Positions 40,769-50,770 are shown, numbered from the stretch's first letter. The stretch is 64,000 nt of DNA from Salmonella enterica subsp. diarizonae (GCF_008692785.1 NZ_VXJV01000005.1:248001-312000); one strand, 5' to 3'. Notes: generated by a model not told the origin, from the letters alone. Numbers and translations: made by a program.

Positions 40769-42088
40769 TTAATCAGTCATCGCGGTATTGACTTTATTTG
40801 ACGCAATGACAAACGGTAAATAAATTAACGTAGCAACTCCCAGACACAGGAATCCGACAAGCAAAGCTAACCAGTTCCCCCCCGTTCCGAGAAATGCAAT
40901 CAATGGTCCGGGTGTTGTCCAGGGAACAGCATAAGCAACTGGAGGAATGATCTTCATTGAGACAAAGAAATAACCAATTGTACAGTTAACGATTGGCACA
41001 AGAATAAATGGAACCATCATAATCGGGTTCAGAACAATAGGTAATCCAAACATGACAGGCTCATTGATATTAAAAATACCAGGGATAAATGACATCTTTG
41101 CCAAATCCCTATACTCAGCACGACGAGAAGCTATCAGAATGGCTATTAGTAGTCCTAATGTCATACCTGAACCGCCGCAATTTGCAAACGCATCATTAAT
41201 TGACGTCCAGGTTATTGGATAAGGAGCCCCCCATGTTGATCCGTGTTGTGCAGCCCATGAGAGATTTTCAAGATTAGCTTCGGAGAATACCGTTTCACGA
41301 ATTGCAGATGTCGTGTTAGGACCATGTATCCCAAGTACCCACAAAAAATTGCCGACCGCGCCAAGAATAATCACTGCAAATATGTTTGTTCCCATATGTT
41401 TTAGTGGTGCCTGAATTAATGTATAAATAAGATCATTAAGCCCATTAGGTGAAATTAATGATAATAAATAATTCAGTGCAGAGAAGAACACCATCACAAA
41501 AAAGATAGGCAATAACACCTTGAATGAGCGAGCAACAGCGGGTGGAACAGCCGCTGGCATAGTTATCGCAATTTTGGGATTTCTTGCCATTCGACAAAAA
41601 ATTTCACTTGTTAATAATGCCACAATTACTGCGACAAAAAGCCCCTGTGCGCCTAAATATTTTGTTGTCAAAAATGCCTGATTATCAATCAGTTGATATG
41701 GCGTGTAGACAATAAAAAATGCACCTATAGCGGTCAGTCCGCACAAGAGATCGTCTTGTTCGTAACTGATAGCCATGTTGCGGGCTACAAGAAACACAAT
41801 CATTATAGACATTATGTTTACAGAACCATTCATTACAGGTGTAAATATGGCCTGTGCTTTTTCCAGATGAGGGAAAACACTACCAAGATGTAATAGTCCT
41901 GCTATAAATCCGTCAGGCGACAATATTGCAAAGTTGATTAAGATAATTAATGAACTCGCCATAATAATAGGGAATGTATAAACAAATCCATCCCTGACAG
42001 CTGCTACATGCTTCTGTGAATTCAGTTTTATTGCTATTGGAACAAGAAAGCGCTCCATCCCACGTTCAAAGGAATTCATTAATCCCAT
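40769..42088 (-). CDS. PTS IIC permease, lactose/cellobiose family
   Basis: A 439-residue membrane transporter subunit taking up and allowing phosphorylation of a beta-glucoside or oligoglucoside. Start MGLMNSFERG is preceded by caggtga at good spacing. About ten hydrophobic segments; the family signatures FNINEPVMFGLPIVLNP (about 335-351) and the HGPNTTSAI segment near 250 are present. Related to ChbC/CelB. Substrate cannot be fixed from sequence alone. Confidence 0.92.
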   Translation of the reverse strand: MGLMNSFERGMERFLVPIAIKLNSQKHVAAVRDGFVYTFPIIMASSLIILINFAILSPDGFIAGLLHLGSVFPHLEKAQAIFTPVMNGSVNIMSIMIVFLVARNMAISYEQDDLLCGLTAIGAFFIVYTPYQLIDNQAFLTTKYLGAQGLFVAVIVALLTSEIFCRMARNPKIAITMPAAVPPAVARSFKVLLPIFFVMVFFSALNYLLSLISPNGLNDLIYTLIQAPLKHMGTNIFAVIILGAVGNFLWVLGIHGPNTTSAIRETVFSEANLENLSWAAQHGSTWGAPYPITWTSINDAFANCGGSGMTLGLLIAILIASRRAEYRDLAKMSFIPGIFNINEPVMFGLPIVLNPIMMVPFILVPIVNCTIGYFFVSMKIIPPVAYAVPWTTPGPLIAFLGTGGNWLALLVGFLCLGVATLIYLPFVIASNKVNTAMTD

Positions 42089-42203
42089 TGTAATCACCTG
42101 CAATTATGAAAAACTTATTTTTTGAATATGAGGATTCGTTCCTGATTATGATCAGAACTAACTTTCCAGTTTTTTTCAGGAACAAATCTATTAATGGATA
42201 ATG

Positions 42204-42527
42204 TTATTGGTTGTATTGTTGTTCAAGAAGCTTAAAGGCAAATTCAAGAACTGATTTACCATTCATCGCCCCATAATCTTTCATGTCAATCACTGCTACA
42301 GGGATTCTTCCCTGAGCAATGCCTTCAATTTCAGATTTCTGGAAGCGGACTTGTGGGCCTAACAAAACAATATCCGCTTCATTGTTTTTAATCTTGTTTT
42401 TAGCCTCTGCAATTGCCAGTGCATTGATATTGACCTCAGCATTTATAGTTGCAGCGTACTCACACATGCGTTTAACCAGCATACTGGTAGACATACCAGC
42501 CGCACAAACCAATAATATATTTTTCAT
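42204..42527 (-). CDS. PTS IIB component, lactose/cellobiose family
   Basis: A 107-residue cytoplasmic IIB protein with phospho-cysteine Cys8 in ILLVCAAGMSTSMLV. The ATG at 42527 has the ribosome site (agaggg) at proper spacing; the ATG six bases upstream touches it, so I prefer the second. First gene of the cluster, which runs IIB-IIC-IIA-porin-glucosidase. Confidence 0.92.
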   Translation of the reverse strand: MKNILLVCAAGMSTSMLVKRMCEYAATINAEVNINALAIAEAKNKIKNNEADIVLLGPQVRFQKSEIEGIAQGRIPVAVIDMKDYGAMNGKSVLEFAFKLLEQQYNQ

Positions 42528-42725
42528 ATGCATCCCTCTTTAGTATATTAAATCTCAATCAGCGCATTTTATGTTATTTATTCCTTGGTTTATTTTTTGT
42601 TACATTGGTCACAATAGATTTTAATAAATAGGTGCATTTTGAGGTGGAAAAGTGAACCATTGGTGAGAATTGGTTTTTTTTGATGCATAACTTATTGTTT
42701 TTAATGATTTTAAAGAGGTGCAAAA
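42528..42725. promoter_or_regulatory. Divergent promoter region of the PTS operon and its GntR regulator
   Basis: About 200 very AT-rich bases between the IIB gene and the regulator. Both promoters and the GntR-type operator must lie here; I cannot pin the operator by eye. Confidence 0.5.
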
Positions 42726-43424
42726 GTGGTATTTCAGGACATTGCAAGAAAGCTAAAAGATAATATTAATGGATACACATATAATGTAGGGGATCTGCTA
42801 CCAACCGAAATCCAGCTTTCTCAGACTTATAACGTATCACGTAACACATTACGAAAGGCATTAGATATTTTAGAAAAAGAAGGTATGATCGAACGTAAGC
42901 ATGGGGCTGGAACTTATGTGAGAAGAAAGAGCTTCATTGCACATGTAGAGCATATGAATTGTCTGAGTGAAATAGCTAAAAATAGTGGTAAAGAAATTGT
43001 TAGCCAGATTATGAGATTTGAAGTGCAGGGAGCTACACATCTTATTTCAAGGGAACTGAATATAACAGAAAATGAACCAGTGTATTATATAAAACGATTG
43101 CGTATTATTGATAATAAACTCGCGCAGTTAGAAGAAACCTGGCTATCTGTAGGGCGTTTCCCGGAACTAACAGTCTCACATATGAAAAAATCTAAATTCT
43201 CATATATTGAAAATGAATGTAATGTTAAAATTATTGGTACTTTTGAAACATTTTCTCCAATATTTCCAACACCTGAAATTGCAAGTGTTCTTCATATAAG
43301 TACTAAAGATCCTATTTTAAAAATTCAGACGCAAGCAATTGATGAGAAACATCAACCAATTGATTATTCAATTCTGTATTCTAATATATTAGAGTTTCAG
43401 GTTAAATATTTCTTACCGCGATGA
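42726..43424 (+). CDS. GntR/HutC-family transcriptional regulator of the PTS cluster
   Basis: A 232-residue regulator with an N-terminal winged helix-turn-helix (1-68: LPTEIQLSQTYNVSRNTLRK, wing ERKHGAGTYV) and a C-terminal UTRA ligand-binding domain (about 90-230). GTG start with ribosome site aaagaggtg. HutC-type members with UTRA domains commonly bind phosphorylated sugars, so it most likely represses the divergent PTS operon until its phospho-sugar appears. Confidence 0.9.
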   Translation: MVFQDIARKLKDNINGYTYNVGDLLPTEIQLSQTYNVSRNTLRKALDILEKEGMIERKHGAGTYVRRKSFIAHVEHMNCLSEIAKNSGKEIVSQIMRFEVQGATHLISRELNITENEPVYYIKRLRIIDNKLAQLEETWLSVGRFPELTVSHMKKSKFSYIENECNVKIIGTFETFSPIFPTPEIASVLHISTKDPILKIQTQAIDEKHQPIDYSILYSNILEFQVKYFLPR

Positions 43425-43822
43425 GTGTATATTGTATATATATCCGCGATAATCGTGATTATTCGCCATGAAAATTTCCCTCACTGACAACAAAAAGCGG
43501 ACTTGAGCGCCTGCATGGTTCCAGTTGTGATGGGCGAGCCAGGATTCGTATTAAAGCTATCTTTCTGGCTGGCGTTCGGCAATGCTGGCGCCGCCAGCAA
43601 GCGGCCCTTACGATGCGCAAATATTAATACTCAGCCTTTCACATATAGCAGCGGGTAGTCAGTGGATGGTTACGGGCCGACACTGCGTTGCTGTAAAATA
43701 AACGGCGTACCAGGTTTAAATGTTATTCTTTTTCAGTGTATTACAGGAATAAGTTAACACTAGTGATGTAAAACCTGGCACTTCGCGCCATTTATCATTG
43801 GGGAACCTGGCAGAAAGTGAAA
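43425..43822. other. Non-coding stretch between the GntR regulator and nfsB
   Basis: About 400 bases with mixed composition. A short open frame near 43528-43674 codes MGEPGFVLKLSFWLAFG and onward but resembles nothing I know and has no ribosome site. It is probably the scar of the cluster's insertion. Confidence 0.4.
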
Positions 43823-43844
43823 AAGCCGGACGGGCGTCCGGCTT
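43823..43844 (-). terminator. Terminator of nfsB
   Basis: Stem aagccggac/gtccggctt with a four-base loop, then a T-run on the minus strand, 11 bases past the nfsB stop. Confidence 0.9.
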
Positions 43845-43854
43845 AGGCAGAGGT

Positions 43855-44508
43855 TCAGACTTCCGTCAGTGTGGTTTCAAGCGGCAGACGTGATTTCGGC
43901 AGCCCGGCATTGAAATCCTCGACGCTATGATGGCCGACCGGCACCACCACCAGACTGGTATAGCCTTTTTCTTTCAGACCAAATTCGGCGTCGAGCACGT
44001 CAGCGTCGAAACCTTCAATGGGGACGGCGTCGAGACCCATCGCGGCGACGCCCAGCAGAAAGTTGCCGACGTTCAGATAAACCTGTTTCGCCATCCATTG
44101 ATGGTCATCTCTTAGCGAGACGCGGTGCATATCGGCGAAAAAGCGGCGACCTTTATCATTTGCCGCTTTAACTTCCGGCGTAGCGAAACGGCCATCGGCT
44201 TCCTCCTGATCGACGACGCGCTCAAGCCATGCGTCATCCATTGCGGTTTTTGCGCAAAACACGACGACATGGGATGCGTCCAACATTTTACGTTCGTTAA
44301 ACACATAATTGGCGGCAGCGGATTTTGCGACGCGCGCTTTGCCTTCTTCCGTACTGGCAACAATAAAGTGCCACGGCTGGGAGTTGGTGCTGGAGGGGCT
44401 GTACTGTAGCAGTGTTTTTACTTTATCCGCTTCTTCGGCGGTCAGTTTTTTGCTGGGATCGAACGCCTTGGTGGAGTAGCGTTTTAAGGCGACAGAAACG
44501 ATGTCCAT
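43855..44508 (-). CDS. nfsB: Oxygen-insensitive nitroreductase NfsB (dihydropteridine reductase)
   Basis: A 217-residue FMN enzyme reducing nitroaromatics such as nitrofurans with NAD(P)H, homodimeric in the cytosol. N-terminal [17 protein letters not shown] and the FMN-binding [10 protein letters not shown] segment near 38-48 match E. coli NfsB; the PVGHHS segment near 200 is also present. Loss of NfsA/NfsB gives nitrofuran resistance; here the gene is intact. Confidence 0.97.
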   Translation of the reverse strand: MDIVSVALKRYSTKAFDPSKKLTAEEADKVKTLLQYSPSSTNSQPWHFIVASTEEGKARVAKSAAANYVFNERKMLDASHVVVFCAKTAMDDAWLERVVDQEEADGRFATPEVKAANDKGRRFFADMHRVSLRDDHQWMAKQVYLNVGNFLLGVAAMGLDAVPIEGFDADVLDAEFGLKEKGYTSLVVVPVGHHSVEDFNAGLPKSRLPLETTLTEV

Positions 44509-44615
44509 AAATGCTCCTGGTTGGTTTAGTACCCTTTTGTATCAGCAGGGTACCGGGTTATCGGCAAAAAGATAAGGGTGGAAAATGCGAAACAATTATT
44601 GCGACGAGTATTGCA

Positions 44616-44984
44616 TCAGCGCGGCCGCAGGCGCTGTTGCTCTCGTTTGGGTAACCCATCTACCACCAGATCCCATGAGTCATTTATCAAATCGTTGAGT
44701 AGCGAGACGGTGATATCCTCGCCTGCATAGACTGAAATCCAGTGTTTCTTATTCATGTGATAGCCAGGCACAATACTGGGGTAAATTTGCTGATTCAACA
44801 GAGATTTTTGCGGGTCCGACTTTAGGTTCACCAGCGGACGGCAGTGATGTTCAGTGAAAAGCATGAATATTTTGCCGCCGACTTTAAACACATCGTACTG
44901 TGGGCCGAAAGGCCAGCAGTGTTCGGTAAAAGGCAGTTCCAGCGCAAAGCGTTTTGCACAGGCGTGCAGTGTGTGACCGTCCAT
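44616..44984 (-). CDS. ybdF: YbdF, MmcQ/YjbR-family protein
   Basis: A 122-residue protein of the MmcQ/YjbR family, which adopts a CyaY-like fold; function unknown. Conserved stretches: [18 protein letters not shown] and NKKHWISV. The start overlaps the ramR stop (TAATG), so it is translated from the ramR transcript. The upstream in-frame codon inside ramR is less likely. Confidence 0.88.
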   Translation of the reverse strand: MDGHTLHACAKRFALELPFTEHCWPFGPQYDVFKVGGKIFMLFTEHHCRPLVNLKSDPQKSLLNQQIYPSIVPGYHMNKKHWISVYAGEDITVSLLNDLINDSWDLVVDGLPKREQQRLRPR

Positions 44985-45565
44985 TATTGCTCCTCGCGAG
45001 TCAGCGCGCGCCACATGGCTTCGAATCCCAGCGCAATAAATTCGCCAGCGCGAGCGGGATCGCGCGCGGCGAAATCCATTGTCGTTTCGGCCAGTGCCAG
45101 AAAAAGGCCGTCGCCGAAGGCGCGGTACTCATCTGACATAAACACCATCAAAACGGAGCGATGACATAAATCGCGCAGTTCGGGGAACATATCGTCGGCC
45201 CGTTGTTCCGTCTCTTTGGTGATCTTTTCGCTGACGGCCAGTTGACGGATCGCCCGGTGCCGTGCGGGATAGTTCAGGCCCCAGTTGATATAACTGTTCC
45301 AGATAAAACGGGTCATCGTTTTGGCATCGGTAATGGATCGATCCAGCTCCATGATCATTGACCGGCAGAGATCCTGCTTTAAATGCAAATACAACGTGTT
45401 AATCAGCTCATCTTTGGTCGCGAAATAGCGAAACAATGTTCCTTCTGCAACGCCTGCGTTACGCGCAATCACCGCCGTTGAGGCGGCGATGCCGGATTGC
45501 GCTATTGCCTGGGTTGCCGCTTCCAGTAATGCCTGTTTTTTATCTTCACTCTTCGGACGAGCCAC
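44984..45565 (-). CDS. ramR: TetR-family repressor RamR
   Basis: A 193-residue repressor of ramA, whose loss causes multidrug resistance through AcrAB-TolC. The TetR helix-turn-helix covers about 25-50 ([20 protein letters not shown]). Ligand-pocket residues described for Typhimurium RamR are present: Tyr59, Lys63, Thr85, Trp89 and Tyr92. A few other residues differ from the Typhimurium protein as I remember it (for example [10 protein letters not shown]). The gene looks intact. It is divergent from ramA. Confidence 0.95.
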   Translation of the reverse strand: MARPKSEDKKQALLEAATQAIAQSGIAASTAVIARNAGVAEGTLFRYFATKDELINTLYLHLKQDLCRSMIMELDRSITDAKTMTRFIWNSYINWGLNYPARHRAIRQLAVSEKITKETEQRADDMFPELRDLCHRSVLMVFMSDEYRAFGDGLFLALAETTMDFAARDPARAGEFIALGFEAMWRALTREEQ

Positions 45566-45653
45566 TACACGTTACCCTTATGTCTGTAAAAACACGATTG
45601 AATCATGCCCGTTCTCACGTCGCAACGGTGAATGTCAACCTTTGAAAAGTACC

Positions 45654-45681
45654 TTGACGGCGTATCTTTGCTTTCTATAAT
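45654..45681 (+). promoter_or_regulatory. ramA promoter
   Basis: A -35 box TTGACG at 45654-45659 and a consensus -10 TATAAT at 45676-45681, separated by 16 bases, pointing to ramA. The -10 runs into the RamR operator, so repressor binding would block polymerase. Confidence 0.75.
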
Positions 45682-45699
45682 GAGTGCTTACTCACTCAT
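45680..45699. promoter_or_regulatory. RamR operator
   Basis: Inverted repeat ATGAGTG-N6-CACTCAT, identical to the known RamR-binding palindrome, overlapping the ramA -10 box between ramR and ramA. Confidence 0.92.
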
Positions 45700-45854
45700 A
45701 ATCAAGGGCTATCCGCGTGAAGTGGTGGAAAAGCGTATTGCAGGCCATGCCATAAGCCATCTCACAATTTGTGTGGTTATTACTATGCTTATTGCTATTG
45801 CAGTAAATGTGCGGTGTGGGAGCCGTTGACGAGTTTGATAGAGAGGAGAGCACG

Positions 45855-46196
45855 ATGACCATTTCCGCTCAGGTTATCGACACGATTGTCGAGTGGATTG
45901 ATGATAATTTGAATCAGCCGTTACGTATTGATGATATTGCCCGTCATGCGGGGTATTCCAAGTGGCATTTGCAGCGCCTTTTTATGCAGTACAAAGGGGA
46001 GAGTCTGGGGCGCTACGTGCGTGAACGGAAGCTAAAACTGGCGGCGCGCGATCTGCGCGACACCGACCAGAAAGTGTATGATATTTGTCTCAAGTATGGT
46101 TTTGATTCGCAGCAAACCTTTACGCGCATTTTTACCCGCACGTTCAACCTGCCGCCAGGCGCTTATCGCAAAGAAAAGCATGGCCGTACGCATTGA
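45855..46196 (+). CDS. ramA: AraC/XylS-family multidrug-resistance activator RamA
   Basis: A 113-residue single-domain activator related to MarA and SoxS, which raises acrAB, tolC and micF transcription. Two helix-turn-helix motifs: IDDIARHAGYSKWHLQRLF (about 27-45) and YDICLKYGFDSQQTFTRIF (about 75-93), ending PPGAYRKE. The start MTISAQVIDT gives the family length; an upstream in-frame ATG lies in the leader. About 155 bases of leader separate the promoter from the start; a small RNA (StyR-3) has been mapped to this leader in Salmonella. Confidence 0.96.
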   Translation: MTISAQVIDTIVEWIDDNLNQPLRIDDIARHAGYSKWHLQRLFMQYKGESLGRYVRERKLKLAARDLRDTDQKVYDICLKYGFDSQQTFTRIFTRTFNLPPGAYRKEKHGRTH

Positions 46197-46201
46197 AATG
46201 T

Positions 46202-46450
46202 TTAATCGGCCAGCGAAAACCAGCGCCGCCAGATAAAGCGAATAACATAATATTCCAGCGTGCCGAGCAGCAGAAACCATAAACAAAACAGCAAAGTATA
46301 AAGCTGGTTGAGATCCATAAGATGAAAGATCCCGACCAGCTTTTGCGCCAGCGCAAGGCCGAGCGAAGGGGCGGGCAATAGCAGGCTGGAGAGCAACGCC
46401 ATCAGCAAAATACCGGCAGCGGTCATCAATGATTCAAGCGGGTGTTTCAT
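46202..46450 (-). CDS. ybdJ: Small inner-membrane protein YbdJ
   Basis: An 82-residue protein with two hydrophobic helices (about 8-40 and 47-68) of the DUF1158 family; function unknown. Its stop lies only five bases from the convergent ramA stop. It follows ybdK on the same strand. Confidence 0.9.
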   Translation of the reverse strand: MKHPLESLMTAAGILLMALLSSLLLPAPSLGLALAQKLVGIFHLMDLNQLYTLLFCLWFLLLGTLEYYVIRFIWRRWFSLAD

Positions 46451-46516
46451 GGTTTTGTTAAACGTAAGTTAAAACACCATTGTCCGGGATATCGCCTGGT
46501 AAGGCAAATATGCTGT

Positions 46517-47635
46517 CTATTGTCCCGCCCAGATTTCACAATGTTTTTGTACCAGGCCTATCAGCGATCCGCCGTCGGCAATAAACTCCCGCATATATTG
46601 CGCTTCGTTACCGCCTTTTTTCACCTGCAGACGTAGCGCGTCAATTGCGCTGTCGGCGCCCAGCTTGCGCGCAGAGGGGGTAACGTTGTCCAGCAGATGC
46701 AGCGTATCATCTGCCAGCCGACGGCGGTCGCTGGTATAGACATCGGTTAGCACGCCCTCCAGACCATAGCGGCAGGCCTGAAAACGGTTGAATTTATATA
46801 ACAGATAGTCTTGCTCCTGCGGTTTAAAGGGACGTTCGGTCAGCAGCCAGTGAGCGGTCGCCTGAATCAGCCCTGCCATATTGATAGCATGATCAAGGGT
46901 GAGCGGCGTATCCATCACCCGAACTTCTACCGTGCCAAAGGCAGGGCTGGGGCGGATATCCCAGTGCAAATCTTTGATGCTGTCAATCATCGTGGTGTAA
47001 GACAGACGACGAAATAATCCGGCAAATTCTTGCCAGTTACTGACCCACGGCATGGGACCGTTATCGGGAAAAGCGGAAAAAATATTCAGACGCGCACAGG
47101 CAAAACGGGTGTCAGAGCCTTGCATATAGGGGGACGCGGCGGAGAGCGCAATAAAATGCGGCACAAAACGCGACAGCCCGTGTAAAAGGTAAATCGCATC
47201 GTCGCCATTCGCGCAGCCGACGTGGACATGCTGGCCGAAAACCGTCGCCTGTTGAATTAAGTAGCCGAAATTTTCCAGCGTGCGCTGATAGCGCTCATTA
47301 TCACAGACCTCCTGACGCTGCCATTTTTGAAAAGGGTGCGTACCGCCGCCGCAAATGCCGAGATGGTGTTCCGACGCCGCCTGTAAAATAACGTGTTGTA
47401 TGGCAGAAAGCTGGGCCGCCGCCTGGTCAATGTCGCGGCAGACGTCCGTGGCCATCTCCAGCATACTTTCGGTGATATCGTGTTTAATTTCTCCCGCAGT
47501 AACTTGGGGCTTAACGGTGTCAATCAGCGTAGAAGAGTCCTGACTTAAATCGTAGCCTGGCGGGTTGACCACCTGCATCTCCAGCTCAATACCAAGCGTA
47601 TAAGGTTCAGAAACGTGAAAATCATTCAGCACCAT
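46517..47635 (-). CDS. ybdK: Carboxylate-amine ligase YbdK (GCS2 family)
   Basis: A 372-residue glutamate-cysteine-ligase type 2 family enzyme; the E. coli protein has weak gamma-glutamylcysteine ligase activity and its natural substrate is uncertain. Motifs: [10 protein letters not shown] near residue 15, GGGTHPF near 97, GQHVHVGC near 135 and [15 protein letters not shown] near 230. Length equals E. coli. Upstream of ybdJ, with 66 bases between. Confidence 0.93.
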   Translation of the reverse strand: MVLNDFHVSEPYTLGIELEMQVVNPPGYDLSQDSSTLIDTVKPQVTAGEIKHDITESMLEMATDVCRDIDQAAAQLSAIQHVILQAASEHHLGICGGGTHPFQKWQRQEVCDNERYQRTLENFGYLIQQATVFGQHVHVGCANGDDAIYLLHGLSRFVPHFIALSAASPYMQGSDTRFACARLNIFSAFPDNGPMPWVSNWQEFAGLFRRLSYTTMIDSIKDLHWDIRPSPAFGTVEVRVMDTPLTLDHAINMAGLIQATAHWLLTERPFKPQEQDYLLYKFNRFQACRYGLEGVLTDVYTSDRRRLADDTLHLLDNVTPSARKLGADSAIDALRLQVKKGGNEAQYMREFIADGGSLIGLVQKHCEIWAGQ

Positions 47636-47662
47636 AGCGATCTCATTTATCGGGTTATTGCG

Positions 47663-48352
47663 CTAAGTATAGAAGCGGGAGCGCTCCTGTCGTGGGGAAA
47701 GCGCGTCATTCCAGGAGCAGAGCGTAATAACGCTATTATCACGCTGGAACCACCCTATATGGACGATACGTTCAGCCATCGTGGTGACAAAGGCTGGCAG
47801 CAGATTTAACGAGATTTGCGTGGCGGTAAGCGAAGTAATTTTTGCGCTATCGAATCCCGGTAGTGTGGCGTGGTCTGAAAAGGCTTTATAAACGCTCTCC
47901 TTGGCGGAAAAAGCCAGCGTCAGGGCAAGCGGAAAAGGGAGCGAGCTCGCCTGGAGAATTTGGCGCTCATCGCTATCAATAATGGATGACGCCAGTTCTG
48001 TCGCGGTATGCTGACTCATGATTTTTTCTATATCAACGCCGATGCGCTGTCGGGATATGACTGCCAGCGCCGTTGACGCGCAGTGGCTGATGCTGCCAAA
48101 TACGCCGTCCGGCCATAGCGGCTGTCGCTTATCGCCAATACCGGGCGCCGTCCTGACACCCACCTTGCGTAGCGCATGAACGGCGGCGATGCGGCCAGCT
48201 AAATGTTCAGCTTTACGCTTGCGTCCGGCAGACCGGAGCCGATCATGATGAGGAAGCCATAACAGGTCGTGTTCATGAAAGCTGCTCGCATCAAAGTCGA
48301 CGATATGCAGCCTGTGTTCGGCAAAGGGAAGGGAAAAATGGGATGTCAGCAT
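47663..48352 (-). CDS. entD: Enterobactin synthase phosphopantetheinyl transferase EntD
   Basis: Transfers the 4'-phosphopantetheine arm to EntF and EntB carrier domains. About 229 residues from MLTSHFSLPF. The PPTase motifs are present: GSISHC near 100, IGVDIEKI near 117 and LAFSAKESVYKAF near 170 with the metal-binding Asp/Glu residues. After VITL the C-terminus reads CSWNDALSPRQ and onward, while the +1 frame offers TRFPHDRSAPAS and on to a stop at 47647, resembling a Salmonella EntD tail; a one-base change is possible. The catalytic core is untouched. Upstream fepA runs in the same direction. Confidence 0.9.
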   Translation of the reverse strand: MLTSHFSLPFAEHRLHIVDFDASSFHEHDLLWLPHHDRLRSAGRKRKAEHLAGRIAAVHALRKVGVRTAPGIGDKRQPLWPDGVFGSISHCASTALAVISRQRIGVDIEKIMSQHTATELASSIIDSDERQILQASSLPFPLALTLAFSAKESVYKAFSDHATLPGFDSAKITSLTATQISLNLLPAFVTTMAERIVHIGWFQRDNSVITLCSWNDALSPRQERSRFYT

Positions 48353-48365
48353 GGTCTCTTTCAAA

Positions 48366-48387
48366 CTCCCTCCCCCGAACGAGGGAG
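48366..48387 (-). other. Hairpin between fepA and entD
   Basis: Stem ctccctc/gagggag around an eight-base loop, in the 47 bases between the fepA stop and the entD start. No T-run follows, so it may modulate entD readthrough or translation rather than terminate. Confidence 0.45.
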
Positions 48388-48399
48388 GGAAGATTGGCA

Positions 48400-50655
48400 T
48401 CAGAAATGGGTATTAATGCTCATATACCACGTACGGCCCGGTTCGTTATAGGTGTACGCGCCAGCGCCTGCCATATAGGCGCCAGTTTGAGTATCTCTAA
48501 CGGTTTGCGCATTACCTTCACGCCACAGACGTTTGTCAAAGAGGTTATCCACGCCGCCGGTCAGGCTGACGTTTTTGGTCACGTCCCAGGTCGCGCTCAG
48601 GCCAACAATACTGTATGGGCTGACCGCTTGCTTATCTGTTCCGGTAACGGGTTTCCCCTGATAATCATATTTCTTCGGCGCTTGTTTACCGTACCAGGTG
48701 AAGGTCGATTGCAGAGAAACGTCCTGACGTACCTGCCAGCTCAGGGTTGAGTTAAGCGTGTACTGTGGAATAATCGACAGACGTTCGCCGGTCTCTTTGT
48801 TTTTGCTCTGCAGCATATACGTAACGTTATTTGTCCAGTTTACGGTGTCGCTAACCGGTACGTTTAACGTGCCTTCCAGACCTTCAACGACCGCTTTCGG
48901 CACGTTCTCCCACTGATAGACATCCGTTTTGCCGTTGTTGATACGCTGCAACGGCACCGTACCCGCTTCAATCTTATTGCGGTAATCATTGCGGAACCAG
49001 GTGACGCCGGCCAGCCAGCCATCGCGTTTAAATTCCAGACCAATCTCTTTGTTGATGCTGGTTTCGGCTTTCAGATCATCGTTGCCCATCATATAGCAGC
49101 CGATGCCGGTGCCAGCGCCAGTCGCGTAACAGCCCTGACCTTTACTATACAGAATATAGTTCGGGTTAGTCTGGTACAGACTCGGGGCTTTATAAGCGCG
49201 GGCGATACCCATTTTCAGAGTAAAGTCATCCCCCAGACCTTGCGACAGGTTCAGCGACGGGCTCCAGTTATCCCCCACAATACTGTGATGATCGAAACGT
49301 AGCCCCGGCGTCAGCATGGTGCTGTCGGTCAGTTCCATGTTGTTTTCGGCAAACAGAGAGAAAATTTCCGCTTTTGAATAGGGGCTACGATTGGTACTGC
49401 TGTAACCCGGGATATTTCCCCCCATAAAGGTTTGCGAGTTGGAGAGCATGTCTTTCATACGCTGTTGGGTCCATTCGGTACCCAGCGTCAGGTTTTGATT
49501 GACCAGCAGATCAAAAGGAATGCTCACTTCGCTGTGTAGGGTGACGTCATTCAGATCGGCATCGGTATATTTTTGCGACGCTTTTGGATCGAAAATCCCT
49601 TCGGTGCCGCCTGCTAAGCCTTCCGGCATACGGGAGTTACGGGTATGTTCGTATTGCACCCAGTTACTGGTGGTTACGCCATTATCCCAGCCGCCGTTCC
49701 AGGTCAGAGAGTAGTTTTGCCGATAAAGACGATTCGTCTCTTTTCCGTAATTATCTTTCACCAGTTGGTTCGTATTGGTGTTCTGGGTATCGCCGGCATA
49801 GAGGTTGCCCTGGCGACTGTAACCGGCCTCCAGCTCCAGAGACTGAAGCGGAGCAAAATCCCAACGAACCACGCCGTTGATATCTTTGTTAATTACCCCC
49901 TCACGCCCTGCCGGTAACGTGTCGGCGTAACTCCCGGTACGTTCAGATTGATGCCCCTGGTTAATATTACGCGCATCAGCCTGCGTTTTATCGAGGTTGC
50001 CATACAGACGGAAGCTGAAATCCCCGCCCAGCGGGCCGTTCAGGCTAAAGTTAGTGCGTTTGGTCGCGCCTTCGTCTTTATGTTCCGGCGCGTTGAAATA
50101 TGTATTCCAGGAGCCGTGCCACTCGCTACTGCCTTTTTTGGTAATGATATTGACCACGCCACCCGCTGCGCCGTTACCGTAACGTGCGGCGGCAGGACCA
50201 CGCAGCACTTCAATTCGTTCGATCATCTCCGGCGGTACCCACGCGGTATCGCCGCGGGTATCGCGTTCGCCGCGCCAGCCCAGACGTACCGAGTTACGGC
50301 TGGTAACGGGTTTACCGTCAATCAGGATAAGGGTGTTTTCCGGCCCCATGCCGCGAATATCGATTTGGCGATTATTCCCGCGCTGACCGCTGGTGGAGTT
50401 GCCGGTCAGGTTCACGCCCGGCATGGTGTGGATGATTTCTGATACGTCGCGCGCGGGCGGATTTTTGCGGATCTCATCGGCGGTGATGGTGGATACGCCT
50501 GGCGCCTGTAGGTTTTGCTGGGCGGCAGTCACCACGATGGTATCTTCATTGTTGAGCGCAGCGCTATCGGTTTTCTCTTCCGCCATCACGGGCAGAGCGG
50601 CCCCGTAAATCCCTAAATTGGCCAGTAAGGCCAGGGAATGAATCTTCTTGTTCAT
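48400..50655 (-). CDS. fepA: Ferric enterobactin receptor FepA
   Basis: TonB-dependent outer-membrane receptor for ferric enterobactin, 751 residues. Signal peptide ends near VMAEE; the TonB box DTIVVTAA follows at about 38-45. The plug domain (about 45-175) includes RQIDIRGMGPENTLILIDG and ERIEVLRGPAAARYG, then a 22-strand barrel closing with MSINTHF. Divergent from fes over a Fur-controlled intergenic region. Salmonella also imports salmochelin through related receptors, not in this window. Confidence 0.97.
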   Translation of the reverse strand: MNKKIHSLALLANLGIYGAALPVMAEEKTDSAALNNEDTIVVTAAQQNLQAPGVSTITADEIRKNPPARDVSEIIHTMPGVNLTGNSTSGQRGNNRQIDIRGMGPENTLILIDGKPVTSRNSVRLGWRGERDTRGDTAWVPPEMIERIEVLRGPAAARYGNGAAGGVVNIITKKGSSEWHGSWNTYFNAPEHKDEGATKRTNFSLNGPLGGDFSFRLYGNLDKTQADARNINQGHQSERTGSYADTLPAGREGVINKDINGVVRWDFAPLQSLELEAGYSRQGNLYAGDTQNTNTNQLVKDNYGKETNRLYRQNYSLTWNGGWDNGVTTSNWVQYEHTRNSRMPEGLAGGTEGIFDPKASQKYTDADLNDVTLHSEVSIPFDLLVNQNLTLGTEWTQQRMKDMLSNSQTFMGGNIPGYSSTNRSPYSKAEIFSLFAENNMELTDSTMLTPGLRFDHHSIVGDNWSPSLNLSQGLGDDFTLKMGIARAYKAPSLYQTNPNYILYSKGQGCYATGAGTGIGCYMMGNDDLKAETSINKEIGLEFKRDGWLAGVTWFRNDYRNKIEAGTVPLQRINNGKTDVYQWENVPKAVVEGLEGTLNVPVSDTVNWTNNVTYMLQSKNKETGERLSIIPQYTLNSTLSWQVRQDVSLQSTFTWYGKQAPKKYDYQGKPVTGTDKQAVSPYSIVGLSATWDVTKNVSLTGGVDNLFDKRLWREGNAQTVRDTQTGAYMAGAGAYTYNEPGRTWYMSINTHF

Positions 50656-50770
50656 TGTATATCCTGCTTTTCTTTAGCCACATAAGCCCAGGCGCCCGTC
50701 AAAGGCATTGGTCGGGTGGTGAAATTGTGTTCGCGCTTCCCATAGCGCGACAATACGCTATTGCAAATGC

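Noticed and set aside
45632..45829. Short frame between ramR and ramA
   Set aside because: It runs over the promoter, RamR operator and ramA leader, so its codons reflect regulatory DNA.
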